A DNA stretch of 64,000 bases from Streptomyces sp. DG1A-41 (lineage in GTDB: Bacteria; Actinomycetota; Actinomycetes; Streptomycetales; Streptomycetaceae). The position numbers were made by a program, and so were the translations under genes. Numbering within the stretch: position 1 is the first letter of the stretch; each line of letters starts with the position of its first letter. The notes beneath the pieces were generated by a model, which ran no database searches, was not told the origin of the DNA, and worked only from the letters and a program-made list of their open reading frames with translations. Of this stretch, positions 9,171 through 17,156 are shown piece after piece. The stretch lies in the NCBI RefSeq assembly GCF_037055355.1, contig NZ_CP146350.1:310001-374000 (forward strand), written 5' to 3'.

Positions 9171-10310
9171 ATGTACGCAGCATCGTCCTCCGTGTCCGCA
9201 CCGCCCCGGTCGCTGCACCCCCGTCCCACGGACAGCGGCCCCTACCTCGCCCCCGCGCGGCCGGCGGCCCCCGTGCTCGGTGCGGGCAGGGCGCGGCGCG
9301 GCGCGGTACTCGGCACCCAACCGCTCAGCGGGAGACTCGACTTGTCCGGCCCCCAGGGCGCGCAGCTGCGCACGGCGATCGCGTCGGTGCACCGCATCTG
9401 CCCGGAGTTCGCCCCGGTGCAGGTTCTGCGCCGCAACGGGCGGTCCGTGCTTCTGGTCGGCACCACCGGTCGCAGCTCGGCCGTCGCCAAGTGTTTACTG
9501 GACCACTCCCCCGCCTGGTCCGAGCGGATCCGCCACGAGATAGCGGCGTACCGCTCGTTCGTCCGGCACCGCCCACCCGTGCGGGTGCCGAGACTGATCG
9601 CGGCGGACCCGGACAACTGCACACTGGTGATCGAGCGGATGCCGGGACGGGTGGCGGCGCTCCAGCGGCACCCGGCCGAGGCGCCGCCGCGGGCGGACAT
9701 CAGGGCGGCACTCGGCGCGATCTGCCGGCTGAACGCCTGGCGGCCGCCGGCGGGCACGTTCGACGCCCCGCTGGACTACGCGGCCCGGATCGCTCGGTAC
9801 CACGAACTGGGCCTGCTCACCGACCGGGATCTGGGTGATCTCCAGAAGCTGCTGCACGGCATCGCGCAGGCGGCCGGGCGGCAGGGCATGGGCCAGTTCT
9901 GCCACGGCGACGCACTCTTGTCGAACATCCTCCTGTCACCGGCCGGTCCAGTGCTGGTGGACTGGGAGCACGCGGGCTGGTATCTGCCGGGGTACGACCT
10001 GGCGACGCTGTGGTCGGTGCTCGGGGACGCACCGGTCGCACGTCGGCAGATCAGCCAGATCGCCCAGTCGGCGGGCCCGGCGTCCAGGGATGCCTTCCTG
10101 GTGAACCTGATGCTCGTGCTGACGCGGGAGATCCGTACGTACGAGACGGCCGTGCAGCGTTCGATGCACGACGCGACCCCGGCGGCACCGGGTACGGCCC
10201 ACCCTGGTGCTGCGCCGTCCGGCGAGGAGCAGCGGCTGCTGCTGCGGCGGCTGCACGACGACTGCCAGATGGCCCGGCGGGCCGTGCGCGCGGCGGTCGG
10301 CACTCGCTGA
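9171..10310 (+). CDS. Aminoglycoside-phosphotransferase-fold kinase-like protein
   Basis: A 379-residue soluble protein. Residues 1-75 are a Pro/Ala-rich extension. The rest has the APH/choline-kinase fold: a Lys candidate in SAVAKCLLD, the catalytic loop [12 protein letters not shown] (HGD-x4-N) and the metal-binding [10 protein letters not shown]. It probably phosphorylates a small molecule; nothing shows that it confers antibiotic resistance. Codon 109 (9495-9497) is TTA, suggesting developmental (bldA) control, which fits its divergent partner, an NsdA-like regulator. ATG 9171 follows GAAGGGA at 12 bases. The open frame upstream is Arg-rich and not convincing. A hairpin terminator follows at 10322. 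Confidence 0.78.
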   Translation: MYAASSSVSAPPRSLHPRPTDSGPYLAPARPAAPVLGAGRARRGAVLGTQPLSGRLDLSGPQGAQLRTAIASVHRICPEFAPVQVLRRNGRSVLLVGTTGRSSAVAKCLLDHSPAWSERIRHEIAAYRSFVRHRPPVRVPRLIAADPDNCTLVIERMPGRVAALQRHPAEAPPRADIRAALGAICRLNAWRPPAGTFDAPLDYAARIARYHELGLLTDRDLGDLQKLLHGIAQAAGRQGMGQFCHGDALLSNILLSPAGPVLVDWEHAGWYLPGYDLATLWSVLGDAPVARRQISQIAQSAGPASRDAFLVNLMLVLTREIRTYETAVQRSMHDATPAAPGTAHPGAAPSGEEQRLLLRRLHDDCQMARRAVRAAVGTR

Positions 10311-10321
10311 CGGGGACGAAG

Positions 10322-10360
10322 GGGCCGCTGTGTGCCTGGTCAGGCGCGCAGCGGCCCTTT
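10322..10360. terminator. Hairpin terminator between convergent genes
   Basis: GGGCCGCTG (10322-10330) pairs with CAGCGGCCC (10349-10357) across an 18-base loop and is followed by TTT. It begins 12 bases after the kinase-like gene stop and faces the convergent 10383 gene, so it may serve both. Confidence 0.7.
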
Positions 10361-10382
10361 CGTGTGCGGGCTGCCGGTGGGT

Positions 10383-10880
10383 TCAGCCCTGCTGGAACAG
10401 CTCCGCGGGCAGCGGTTTGAGCAGGGCGTACAGGTCGTCCGTGATGGGACGGTCCCAGGCGGCGATGGTCACCAGGACGTTGTCGCTGCGGTCGAACTGC
10501 ACGCAGGAGATGCGGCTCTCGGAGAGCTTGACGCGGCGCACGATCAGGAGGTTGTCGCCCTGCATCACCGGCACGTCCTCGGTGCCGACGACGGTGACCT
10601 CCTCGTCGTTCTCCAGCGCCAGCAGCAGCTGGGCCACCTCGAAGGGGACCTGCCCCTCGGGGACCTCACGGGCCGGGGAGCCCTCCGGCAGGTTGCCGAT
10701 GATCATCGCGGGACCGCGGCCGCCGAACAGGTCGTAACGCAGGAAGACGCCCTGGCAGGTGCCGTCGGGCGCGGGCAGCAGCCCCGCACCGAGGTTGCCG
10801 GGCCAGTCGCCCGGGTCCATGGCCAGTACGTCGAAGTCGGGCCCGGCGGGCGTGGCGCTGCGGCGGCGGAGGAACGACAT
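10383..10880 (-). CDS. Conserved actinobacterial hypothetical protein
   Basis: A 165-residue soluble protein starting MSFLRRRSATPAG with no signal peptide or membrane segment. It is acidic and probably a compact alpha/beta fold: FDVLAMDPGDWPGNLGAGLLPAPDG, then GVFLRYDLFGGRGPAMIIGNLPEG, and a C-terminal helix DDLYALLKPLPAELFQQG. I recognise it only as a streptomycete-type conserved protein. No catalytic motif is visible and I assign no function. The start at 10880 is the first Met with this conserved opening; its ribosome site is weak (GGCGG). Confidence 0.65.
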   Translation of the reverse strand: MSFLRRRSATPAGPDFDVLAMDPGDWPGNLGAGLLPAPDGTCQGVFLRYDLFGGRGPAMIIGNLPEGSPAREVPEGQVPFEVAQLLLALENDEEVTVVGTEDVPVMQGDNLLIVRRVKLSESRISCVQFDRSDNVLVTIAAWDRPITDDLYALLKPLPAELFQQG

Positions 10881-10940
10881 GCCGCCATGGTACGTGGCCC
10901 GGCCTGCGAAGTGTCGGGAGGGCGGCGACCCGGACACCCC

Positions 10941-11540
10941 CTACGCCGTCGTCCGGTGCCGTTGGTGGTGGCGGGCCACGCGGGCGCGGTTGCCGCAGGA
11001 TGGTGTGCACCACTCCTGGCGCGGGTGGTCCTTGAGGAAGTACCGCACGCAGCGGGGCGCATGGCAGGCCCGCAGCCGGTCGCGGTCGGGGCTCGTGAGG
11101 AACGCGATCACCGCGTGTGCGAGGGCGGACGTCAGGTCGTCGCCGCCGCGTACGGGGTGCCGGAGGACCTCGGGTCCGGCATCCTCGGGCCAGTCCAGGG
11201 CGGGCACGGTGGGAGTGCGGGCGGCGGCCTCGTTGAGGCGCCGTACGGCCTCGGGTCCGGGCAGCAGGCGGGCCGCGTCGGCGGGGCTGGGCTCGCCGGG
11301 GCGCACGGCGCGGGCGAAGAGCGCGCGGACGGCGGCCCGCAGGTCCCGGACGGCGGCGAGCTGCGCGGTGTCGGCGGTGAATCGGCCGGCGTCCGGCAGG
11401 ATCTCGGGGTGTGCCCGGACCCAGGCGGTCAGGCCTGCCGGGTAGGTGAGGTCGTCGGCGACGCCGCCGCTGCCGTCGTGCCGGATGGTGAGAGCCAGGT
11501 CCAGGGCGAGCCGGGTGTCCCTGCTGATCGGTTCCCGCAT
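10941..11540 (-). CDS. CGNR zinc-finger (ABATE-type) regulator
   Basis: A 199-residue putative regulator. The N-terminal ABATE-like region begins with DTRLALDLALTIRHD. The C-terminal CGNR zinc finger has paired Cys (CHAPRC and CTPSCGNRARVARHHQRHR) and a basic tail suited to DNA binding. These proteins are thought to be stress-related transcription factors. ATG 11540 has no strong ribosome site, but TATCAT lies 8-13 bases upstream on the minus strand, so the mRNA may be leaderless. The next gene upstream on the same strand is a universal stress protein that ends 41 bases away. Confidence 0.8.
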   Translation of the reverse strand: MREPISRDTRLALDLALTIRHDGSGGVADDLTYPAGLTAWVRAHPEILPDAGRFTADTAQLAAVRDLRAAVRALFARAVRPGEPSPADAARLLPGPEAVRRLNEAAARTPTVPALDWPEDAGPEVLRHPVRGGDDLTSALAHAVIAFLTSPDRDRLRACHAPRCVRYFLKDHPRQEWCTPSCGNRARVARHHQRHRTTA

Positions 11541-11580
11541 GAGCCTAATGATAGGCCTGCCGGTATCCATTACAGCGGGG

Positions 11581-12483
11581 TCAGTCCTCCAGCGGTGCCG
11601 GCGGGACCACCGCGACGGGGCTCGCGGCGTGCAGCAGGACCGCGTGGGTGACCGAGCCCAGCATCCGGGCGGGTGCCAGCAGGTGCCGCCGGTGGCGGCC
11701 CACGACGACGAGATCGGCGCCCGGGGAGGCCGCCACGAGGTGTCCGGCGGCGTCGCCCGCCGCCGCGACGGGCTCGACCGGGACGTCGGGGTGCCGTTCG
11801 CGGTACGGGGCGAGGAAGCCCTCGGCGAGGATTCGGGTCTGGTCCTCGATGACGTCCTGGTCGACGATCGGCGGGGGCAGTTCGCCGGGCATCATCCAGG
11901 GCTGCGCTGGCCACGGGTAGGCGGCGACCGCCTGGAGCCGGCCGCCGCGCCCGGCGGCCTCGGCGAAGGCGAACTCGAGTGTGGCCTCGTCGGGGCCGTC
12001 CACCTTCAGGCCGACGACCACGCGCGAGCCGGGACCGGACAGCGCCTCGCCGGGGACATCGCGTCCGGGCCGGGGCACCACCACGACGGGGCACTCGGCG
12101 TCGCGTGCGGCGGCCATGCCGTTGGAGCCGAGCAACAGGCTGGCGAAGCCGCCGCGGCCCCGGGAGCCGAGGACCAGCAACTGGGCGGAAGAGCCCAGTT
12201 CGGGCAGGACGGCGCTGGGTGCGCCCTCCAGGGCGAGGTACTCCATGTCCGGCCGGGTGGAGAGGCCCTCCACGTGGGCGCGGACCCGGTCGAGCACCGG
12301 GTCGTCCTGCGGATCCGGCGGTCCGGCCGCGAGTACCTCGGGCTGCGCCCAGTGGGGGTATTGGCGTACGTGCACCACACGCAGGGGTGCCGAACGCCGG
12401 CGGGCCGCGTCGAGGGCCCACTCCAGGGCGCGCAGGCTGTCGTCCGAACCGTCGACCGCCGCGATGACCGGCAGGGTGCTCAT
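11581..12483 (-). CDS. Tandem universal stress protein (UspA family)
   Basis: A 300-residue protein with two Usp domains (about residues 1-145 and 155-300). Each starts with a beta strand (LPVIAAVDGSDDS; SRVVVGLKVDGPDE) and ends with a nucleotide-binding loop (GSRGRGGFASLLLGSNG; GRHRRHLLAPARMLGSVTH) followed by a PVVVVP or PVAVVP strand. Such proteins bind ATP and help survival in stress or stationary phase. ATG 12483 is preceded by GAGGAA. The gene probably belongs with the CGNR regulator that follows it. Confidence 0.92.
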   Translation of the reverse strand: MSTLPVIAAVDGSDDSLRALEWALDAARRRSAPLRVVHVRQYPHWAQPEVLAAGPPDPQDDPVLDRVRAHVEGLSTRPDMEYLALEGAPSAVLPELGSSAQLLVLGSRGRGGFASLLLGSNGMAAARDAECPVVVVPRPGRDVPGEALSGPGSRVVVGLKVDGPDEATLEFAFAEAAGRGGRLQAVAAYPWPAQPWMMPGELPPPIVDQDVIEDQTRILAEGFLAPYRERHPDVPVEPVAAAGDAAGHLVAASPGADLVVVGRHRRHLLAPARMLGSVTHAVLLHAASPVAVVPPAPLED

Positions 12484-12594
12484 GGGTTCCTCGCCTTCCG
12501 GGATACGACCTTGCCTCAAGGGGTCAGCCTGGCTGAGGCGCGGGCCCCGGGAGGATGTCTCAGGTCGCGTGTCCGGAAATGCGGGCGCAACACC

Positions 12595-12628
12595 CCCGGA
12601 TCGGCCGTGGGGTCACGGCCGATCCGGG
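12595..12628 (-). terminator. Strong hairpin terminator downstream of the DUF397 gene
   Basis: A perfect 15-bp stem with a GGGT tetraloop: CCCGGATCGGCCGTG pairs with its complement at 12614-12628. It lies 43 bases beyond the DUF397 stop and upstream of the stress-protein gene, insulating the two. Confidence 0.8.
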
Positions 12629-12670
12629 ACGGTTCACAGGGTGCCGCGGTCAAGGTCGCACGGCGCCGCG

Positions 12671-12913
12671 TCAGGTGAGGTCGAACTCCCCTTCCCGCGC
12701 TCCCGACACGAACGCGCCCCACTCGGCGGGCGTGAAGATAAGGGAGGGACTCTCCGGGCGGGCGCTGTTCCGCATGGCGATGAAGCCTTCCACGAAGGCG
12801 ATCTGCACATCCCCCAGGCCGCGGCTGCTGGACTGCCACGCTGCGTTGGTGAGGTCCAGTTCCGGCTTGTCCCAGCCCATGAGCGGGCGCTGCTGGGTGG
12901 TGGTCTCGGCCAC
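12671..12913 (-). CDS. DUF397 small protein (orphan)
   Basis: An 80-residue protein with the DUF397 signature: WQSSSRGLGDVQIAFVEGFIAMRNS followed by PSLIFTPAEWGAFVSGAREGEFDLT. The family is almost confined to actinomycetes. Its members usually sit beside an XRE/DUF5753 regulator and act in development or antibiotic control, some as small partners or antitoxin-like proteins. No such regulator gene is adjacent here, so this is an orphan copy. The GTG start at 12913 follows GGGAGGAG. A strong terminator lies downstream. Confidence 0.9.
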   Translation of the reverse strand: MAETTTQQRPLMGWDKPELDLTNAAWQSSSRGLGDVQIAFVEGFIAMRNSARPESPSLIFTPAEWGAFVSGAREGEFDLT

Positions 12914-12995
12914 GTCCGTGCTCCTCCCGGTTCGTCGTCCGCGGCCAGCCTAGCGATCGCGCCCCATGGCGGACAGGGCACGTGAGGGGGACCTT

Positions 12996-14162
12996 TCAGG
13001 AGTCCGGGGGCTCGGCTCCCACGAGCCACATGGAGAAGAACTGCGAGCCGCCGCCGTAGGCGTGGCCGAGGACCCTGCGGGCGCCGTCCACCTGGTGCTC
13101 CCCGGCCTGTCCGCGCACCTGGAGCGCCGCCTCCGCGAAGCGGATCAGGCCGGAGGCGCCGATGGGGTTGGTGGACAGCACGCCGCCCGACATGTTGACG
13201 GGCAGGTCCCCGTCCAGTTCGGTCACGCCCGCCTCGGTGAGCTTCCACCCTTCGCCCTGGTCGGCGAAGCCGAGGTTCTCCAGCCACATCGGCTCGTACC
13301 AGGAGAACGGGACGTAGATCTCGGCGCCGTCGATCTCGCGGCGGGGGTCGGTGATCCCGGCCTGCCGGTAGACGTCGGCCGCGCAGTCCTGGCCGGCCTG
13401 TGGGGAGACGAAGTCCTTGCCGGCGAAGAGGGTCGGTTCGCTGCGCATCGCGCCGCCGAGCATCCAGGCGGGTGGTCGCGGTGCCCGGGCGGCTCCGGCG
13501 CGGTCGGTGAGGATCATGGCGCAGGCGCCGTCGGAGGAGGGGCAGGTCTCCGAGTAGCGGATCGGGTCCCAGAGCATGGGTGAGGCCGTCACCTTCTCCA
13601 GGGTGATGTCGTGTTCGTGGAGGTGGGCGTAGGGGTTCTTCAGCGCGTTGCGCCGGTCCTTGAAGGCGACCAGGGCGCCGACGGTCTCGGGCGCGCCGCT
13701 GCGTCGCATGTACGCGCGGATGTGCGGAGCGAAGAACCCGCCGGCTCCGGCGAGCAGGGGCTGCTGGAAGGGGATGGGCAGGGACAGGCCCCACATGGCG
13801 TTCGACTCGGACTGCTTTTCGAAGGCGAGGGTGAGGACGGTGCCGTGGACGCGGGCGGCGACGAGGTTCGCGGCGACGAGCGCGGTGGATCCGCCGACCG
13901 AGCCCGCGGTGTGGACGCGGAGCATGGGCTTGCCGACGGCGCCGAGCGCGTCGGCGAGGTAGAGCTCCGGCATCATGACGCCCTCGAAGAAGTCGGGCGC
14001 CTTGCCGATCACGACGGCGTCGATGTCGGCCCACGTCAGCTCGGCGTCGTCCAGGGCCCGTCGGGCCGCCTCCCGGACGAGTCCCGCGATGGACACGTCG
14101 CGGCGTGCCGCGACGTGCTTGGTCTGGCCGATACCGACGACGGCCACGGGCTCCTTGCTCAT
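12996..14162 (-). CDS. Thiolase-fold lipid-transfer protein lacking the usual Cys nucleophile
   Basis: A 388-residue SCP2/thiolase-superfamily protein: MSKEPVAVVGIGQTKH, LTWADIDAVVIGKAPDFFEG, and a C-terminus with GGVLSTNPIGASGLIRFAEAALQ and HAYGGGSQF. Where thiolases have VNNNCATGSTAL, this reads VHTAGSVGGSTAL, so the acyl-accepting Cys is missing. That resembles actinobacterial Ltp2-type proteins that act as CoA-dependent retro-aldolases with a DUF35 partner. The start overlaps the upstream stop by ATGA (14159-14162), and GGGGAG precedes it. It is the last gene of the 13.0-17.0 kb operon. The substrate is unknown. Confidence 0.85.
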   Translation of the reverse strand: MSKEPVAVVGIGQTKHVAARRDVSIAGLVREAARRALDDAELTWADIDAVVIGKAPDFFEGVMMPELYLADALGAVGKPMLRVHTAGSVGGSTALVAANLVAARVHGTVLTLAFEKQSESNAMWGLSLPIPFQQPLLAGAGGFFAPHIRAYMRRSGAPETVGALVAFKDRRNALKNPYAHLHEHDITLEKVTASPMLWDPIRYSETCPSSDGACAMILTDRAGAARAPRPPAWMLGGAMRSEPTLFAGKDFVSPQAGQDCAADVYRQAGITDPRREIDGAEIYVPFSWYEPMWLENLGFADQGEGWKLTEAGVTELDGDLPVNMSGGVLSTNPIGASGLIRFAEAALQVRGQAGEHQVDGARRVLGHAYGGGSQFFSMWLVGAEPPDS

Positions 14163-15223
14163 CGGGGCTCCCCTTCGAGTACGGCGACGAGGTTCTGCTG
14201 GAGGCAGGGGCCGGACGTGGCGTGGGCGAGGGCGCGGTCGGACTCGCCGCGGTGGATGCGGGCGGCGGCCCCTCCGATGCGGATGAGACCGGCGGCCATG
14301 ATCGGGTTGGCGGCGAGGGCACCGCCGGAGGGGTTGACGACGACGCCGTGGTCGAGGCGGAGGGCCTTGCGCAGGACGATCTCCTGCGCGGTGAAGGGCG
14401 CGTGCAACTCGGCGGTGTCGACGGGCCGTTCGAACGCGCCGGCCCGTTCGGCGGCCAGCCGGGTGGACGGCGAGTCGGTCAGGTCGCGCACGCCGAGGCC
14501 GTGTGCCTCGATGCGGTGGTCGATGCCGCGGATCCAGGCCGGGCGTGCGCACAGTTCACGGGTTCGGTCGCCCGCCGCGAGGACGACGGCGGCGGCCCCG
14601 TCGCCGATGGGCGGGCAGTCGCCGGTGCGCAGGGGCTGGACGAGGTAGTCACCCTGCGGGACGGGCCCCCTGAGCTGCGCGTGCGGGTTGGCGGTCGCCG
14701 CCTCACGGTTGCGGGCGGCGACGCCGGCGAGCGCCGGTTCGTCGGCGTCGCCGGCGTCGATGAGGGCCTGCGCCTGGAGGGCGGCGAGCGCCACGGAGTC
14801 GGGCCACAGGGGTGCCACGTAGTACGGGTCGAGCTGGCGCGTGAGGACGTCACGGACCGAGCCGGGCGAGGACTTGCCGTACGAGTAGACCAGGGCGGTG
14901 TCGGCATCGCCGGTGAGCAGTTTTGTCCACGCCTCGTACAGGGCCCAGGCGCCGTCCATCTCGACGTGCGACTCGGAGATGGGCGGCCAGGCGCCGACGC
15001 CGTCGAGGGCGAGGGTGAAGGAGAAGGCGCGGCCGGCGAGGTAGTCGCTGGAGCCGGAGCAGGTGAAGTCGATGTCGGCGGTCTTCAGGCCGGTCCGGTC
15101 GAGGACCTCGTGCAGCACCGGCATGAGCATCTCCACCTCGGAGAGCTCCTCGCCGGTGCGGCGGTGGTCGGTCTGGGCGAAGGCGACGACGGCGATCCGG
15201 CGGTCCCCCGGTGTGCTCGTCAC
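14159..15223 (-). CDS. Second thiolase-fold (Ltp2-like) protein lacking the Cys nucleophile
   Basis: A 354-residue thiolase-superfamily protein, diverged from its downstream neighbour. It opens RRIAVVAFAQTDHRRTGEELSEVEML and has DFTCSGSSDYLAGRAFSF. The region aligned with the Cys nucleophile reads SHVEMDGAWALYEAW, with no Cys there. The C-terminus has NPSGGALAANPIMAAGLIRI and HATSGPCLQQN. Together with the next gene (a DUF35 protein) it resembles the Ltp2-DUF35 aldolase pair of steroid side-chain degradation. The GTG start at 15223 overlaps the upstream stop (GTGA) and its own stop overlaps the downstream ATG, indicating translational coupling. Confidence 0.85.
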   Translation of the reverse strand: MTSTPGDRRIAVVAFAQTDHRRTGEELSEVEMLMPVLHEVLDRTGLKTADIDFTCSGSSDYLAGRAFSFTLALDGVGAWPPISESHVEMDGAWALYEAWTKLLTGDADTALVYSYGKSSPGSVRDVLTRQLDPYYVAPLWPDSVALAALQAQALIDAGDADEPALAGVAARNREAATANPHAQLRGPVPQGDYLVQPLRTGDCPPIGDGAAAVVLAAGDRTRELCARPAWIRGIDHRIEAHGLGVRDLTDSPSTRLAAERAGAFERPVDTAELHAPFTAQEIVLRKALRLDHGVVVNPSGGALAANPIMAAGLIRIGGAAARIHRGESDRALAHATSGPCLQQNLVAVLEGEPR

Positions 15224-16161
15224 AGCAGCTCCTTGTAGGTGTCGTAGTCCGCGTCCGGTTCGCCCGTGGGCCGGTAGTGGTCGGGATAGCGGGCGCCTTC
15301 CGTCCACACCGGTTCGACCCGCAGCCCCATGCGGACCTCGTCGTACGGGATGCCGCCGATCCGGCCGTGCAGTGCGAGGTCGGCGCCGTCGAGGGCGATG
15401 TGGGCGTAGACGTAGGGCACCTCGATGTCGAGGTTCTTCGCCTTGATGTTGACGATGCAGAACGTGGTCACTGTGCCGCGCGGCCCCACCTCGACCTGTT
15501 CGGATGTGGCCACCCCACATGTGGGGCACGCACCCCTCGGCGGGACGTACACCTTCCGGCAGGACGGGCAGCGCTCGCCGACGGTCCGCTGGCCGCCGAG
15601 AGCGTTGATGTAGGCGGTCTGGGCGCGGCCTGGCGAGTAGGTGTAGTCGAGGCGGGCGGCGGCGACGATGCCGGTGACCGGGTCCGCGAACTCGCCCCTG
15701 TGCCCTGCTGTTTCGGCCCGGTCACCGTCGTACGGCTCGAAGCAGGCGATGTCCGTGATGGCGCCGGTGCGTTCCGCCGCCCAGCGGATGCGGACGCGCA
15801 GGCCGGTGTGCACGGCGTCGGGGCCGGGGGCGTCGAGGGCGTGCAGGAGGGCGGTGTCGGCGCCGTCGAGGCGGACCAGGGCCCAGGCGAAGGGGGTGGT
15901 GAGGGGCTGTCCGCGGCGGGGGGCGTGGTTCCAGGCCCAGGTGGTGACCGTCCCGGTGGGGGCGACTTCGACGAGGTCGCGGATCTCCTCGGCGGTGACG
16001 GGGTCGTACTCGACGGGCGGGACGAGGGTGCGGCCGTCGGCAGTGCGCACGCCGAGGACGACGCGTTCGCGCAGGCCGGTCAGGAAGGCGCTCTGGACGG
16101 GGCCGAGGGAGCGGGTGAAGGGGAATTCGACGACGAGAGGGGCTTTGAGGACTTCGGGCAT
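15220..16161 (-). CDS. Tandem DUF35 (zinc ribbon/OB-fold) acyl-CoA-associated protein
   Basis: A 313-residue protein made of two DUF35 units. The C-terminal unit (about 190-313) has the zinc ribbon CPSC...CPTC and an OB fold (GTVTTFCIV, AHIALDGADLALHG, MGLRVEPVW). The N-terminal unit (about 25-150) repeats the OB fold (GTVTTWAW, ALVRLDGADTALLHAL, TGLRVRIRW) but has lost all four Cys (RTADGRTLVPP in place of RCPSCRKVYVPP). DUF35 proteins are scaffolds or partners for thiolase-fold enzymes; the ChsH2 DUF35 domain plays this role for Ltp2. It is coupled to the thiolase-like genes by a GTGA overlap. Confidence 0.88.
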   Translation of the reverse strand: MPEVLKAPLVVEFPFTRSLGPVQSAFLTGLRERVVLGVRTADGRTLVPPVEYDPVTAEEIRDLVEVAPTGTVTTWAWNHAPRRGQPLTTPFAWALVRLDGADTALLHALDAPGPDAVHTGLRVRIRWAAERTGAITDIACFEPYDGDRAETAGHRGEFADPVTGIVAAARLDYTYSPGRAQTAYINALGGQRTVGERCPSCRKVYVPPRGACPTCGVATSEQVEVGPRGTVTTFCIVNIKAKNLDIEVPYVYAHIALDGADLALHGRIGGIPYDEVRMGLRVEPVWTEGARYPDHYRPTGEPDADYDTYKELL

Positions 16162-16179
16162 CCCGGCGGGCTCCTTCGG

Positions 16180-16980
16180 TCAGGCGCGCTTGTAGACGGG
16201 CGGTCGCTTCTCCGCGAAGGCGCGGGCACCCTCCTTGGCGTCGGCGGTGTCGAAGACGGGCCAGCCGCGGGTGAGTTCGGCCGCGAGGCCGTCGGACTCG
16301 GTCATCTCGGCGGTCTCGTAGACGGAGGCCTTGACGGCCTCGACGGCCAGCGGGCCGCAGGAGTTGATCTGTTCGGCGATCTCCAGTGCCTTCGCGAGCG
16401 CCGTGCCGTCGGGGACGACATGGCCGACCAGGCCGATGGCGGCGGCCTCGCGGGCGCTGTAGGGGCGGCCGGTCAGGAGCATCTCCAGGGCGTGGGTGCG
16501 CGGGATCTGGCGTTGCAGGCGGACCGTGGAGCCGCCGATGGGGAACAGGCCGCGCTTCACCTCGAACAGGCCGAAGGTCGCGGATTCGCCGGCGACGCGG
16601 ATGTCGGTGCCCTGGAGCATCTCGGTGCCGCCCGCGACGCAGTACCCCTCGACGGCCGCGATCACCGGCTTGCACGGGCGGTGGTGGCGCAGCATCGCCT
16701 TCCAGTGCAGGTCGGGGTCGGCCTTGAGCCGGTCGCGGTACTCCTCGCCCGCCATGCCGTTGCCGGCGAGGGCCTTGAGGTCCATGCCCGAGCAGAACGA
16801 GCCGCCCGCGCCGGTGAACACGATCGAACGGACCGAGTCGTCCGCGTCGGCCTCCAGCCAGCCGTCGTAGAGGCCGACGAGCATCGGCAGCGAGAGCGCG
16901 TTCCTGGCTTCGGGCCTGTTGAGCGTGAGCACCAGTGTGGCGCCTTCGCGCTGCACGGTGAGGTGTTCCGTCCCACCCAT
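16180..16980 (-). CDS. Enoyl-CoA hydratase/isomerase (crotonase family)
   Basis: A 266-residue crotonase with the full fold: LVLTLNRPEARNALS, the oxyanion segment GAGGSFCSGMDLKAL, CKPVIAAVEGYCVAGGTEMLQGTD, and GLFEVKRGLFPIGGS. Glu residues at both hydratase positions (GGTE and FEVKRG) are present, so hydration of an enoyl-CoA or a related ring-opening step is plausible. ATG 16980 follows GAGGGGA; the TTG two codons earlier is less likely. It is the first gene of the operon that continues to the DUF35 and thiolase-like genes and is divergent from an acyl-CoA synthetase across a shared operator. Confidence 0.92.
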   Translation of the reverse strand: MGGTEHLTVQREGATLVLTLNRPEARNALSLPMLVGLYDGWLEADADDSVRSIVFTGAGGSFCSGMDLKALAGNGMAGEEYRDRLKADPDLHWKAMLRHHRPCKPVIAAVEGYCVAGGTEMLQGTDIRVAGESATFGLFEVKRGLFPIGGSTVRLQRQIPRTHALEMLLTGRPYSAREAAAIGLVGHVVPDGTALAKALEIAEQINSCGPLAVEAVKASVYETAEMTESDGLAAELTRGWPVFDTADAKEGARAFAEKRPPVYKRA

Positions 16981-17044
16981 GGCCAACTCCCCTCTCGTGG
17001 AACGAGAACAGGTTGCAGTAGGGCGGGAGGCACTTCAAGGGTTT

Positions 17045-17061
17045 TCTGACAGACAGTCAGA
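17045..17061. promoter_or_regulatory. TetR-type operator, copy 1 (TCTGA-N7-TCAGA)
   Basis: A 17-base inverted repeat, TCTGAC-AGACA-GTCAGA, between the divergent crotonase (start 16980) and acyl-CoA synthetase (start 17157). The same motif with the same flanks (GGTTTTCTGA...TCAGATT..TTCG) recurs at 31372-31388 upstream of another acyl-CoA operon. The length and symmetry fit a TetR-family fatty-acid/CoA-ester repressor; no such gene lies in the window. Confidence 0.75.
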
Positions 17062-17156
17062 TTTCTTCGCGGAGGCCCTTCACAGTTGGACCGCCCTTTG
17101 CTCTGATGACCCGCGAACCGTCCGATGCCAGGCACGTCCCGGGGTCAGGAGGAGCG

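Noticed and set aside
9171..10310. Antibiotic-resistance aminoglycoside phosphotransferase
   Set aside because: Only the general APH fold motifs are present; no feature of known resistance enzymes and no biosynthetic cluster nearby.
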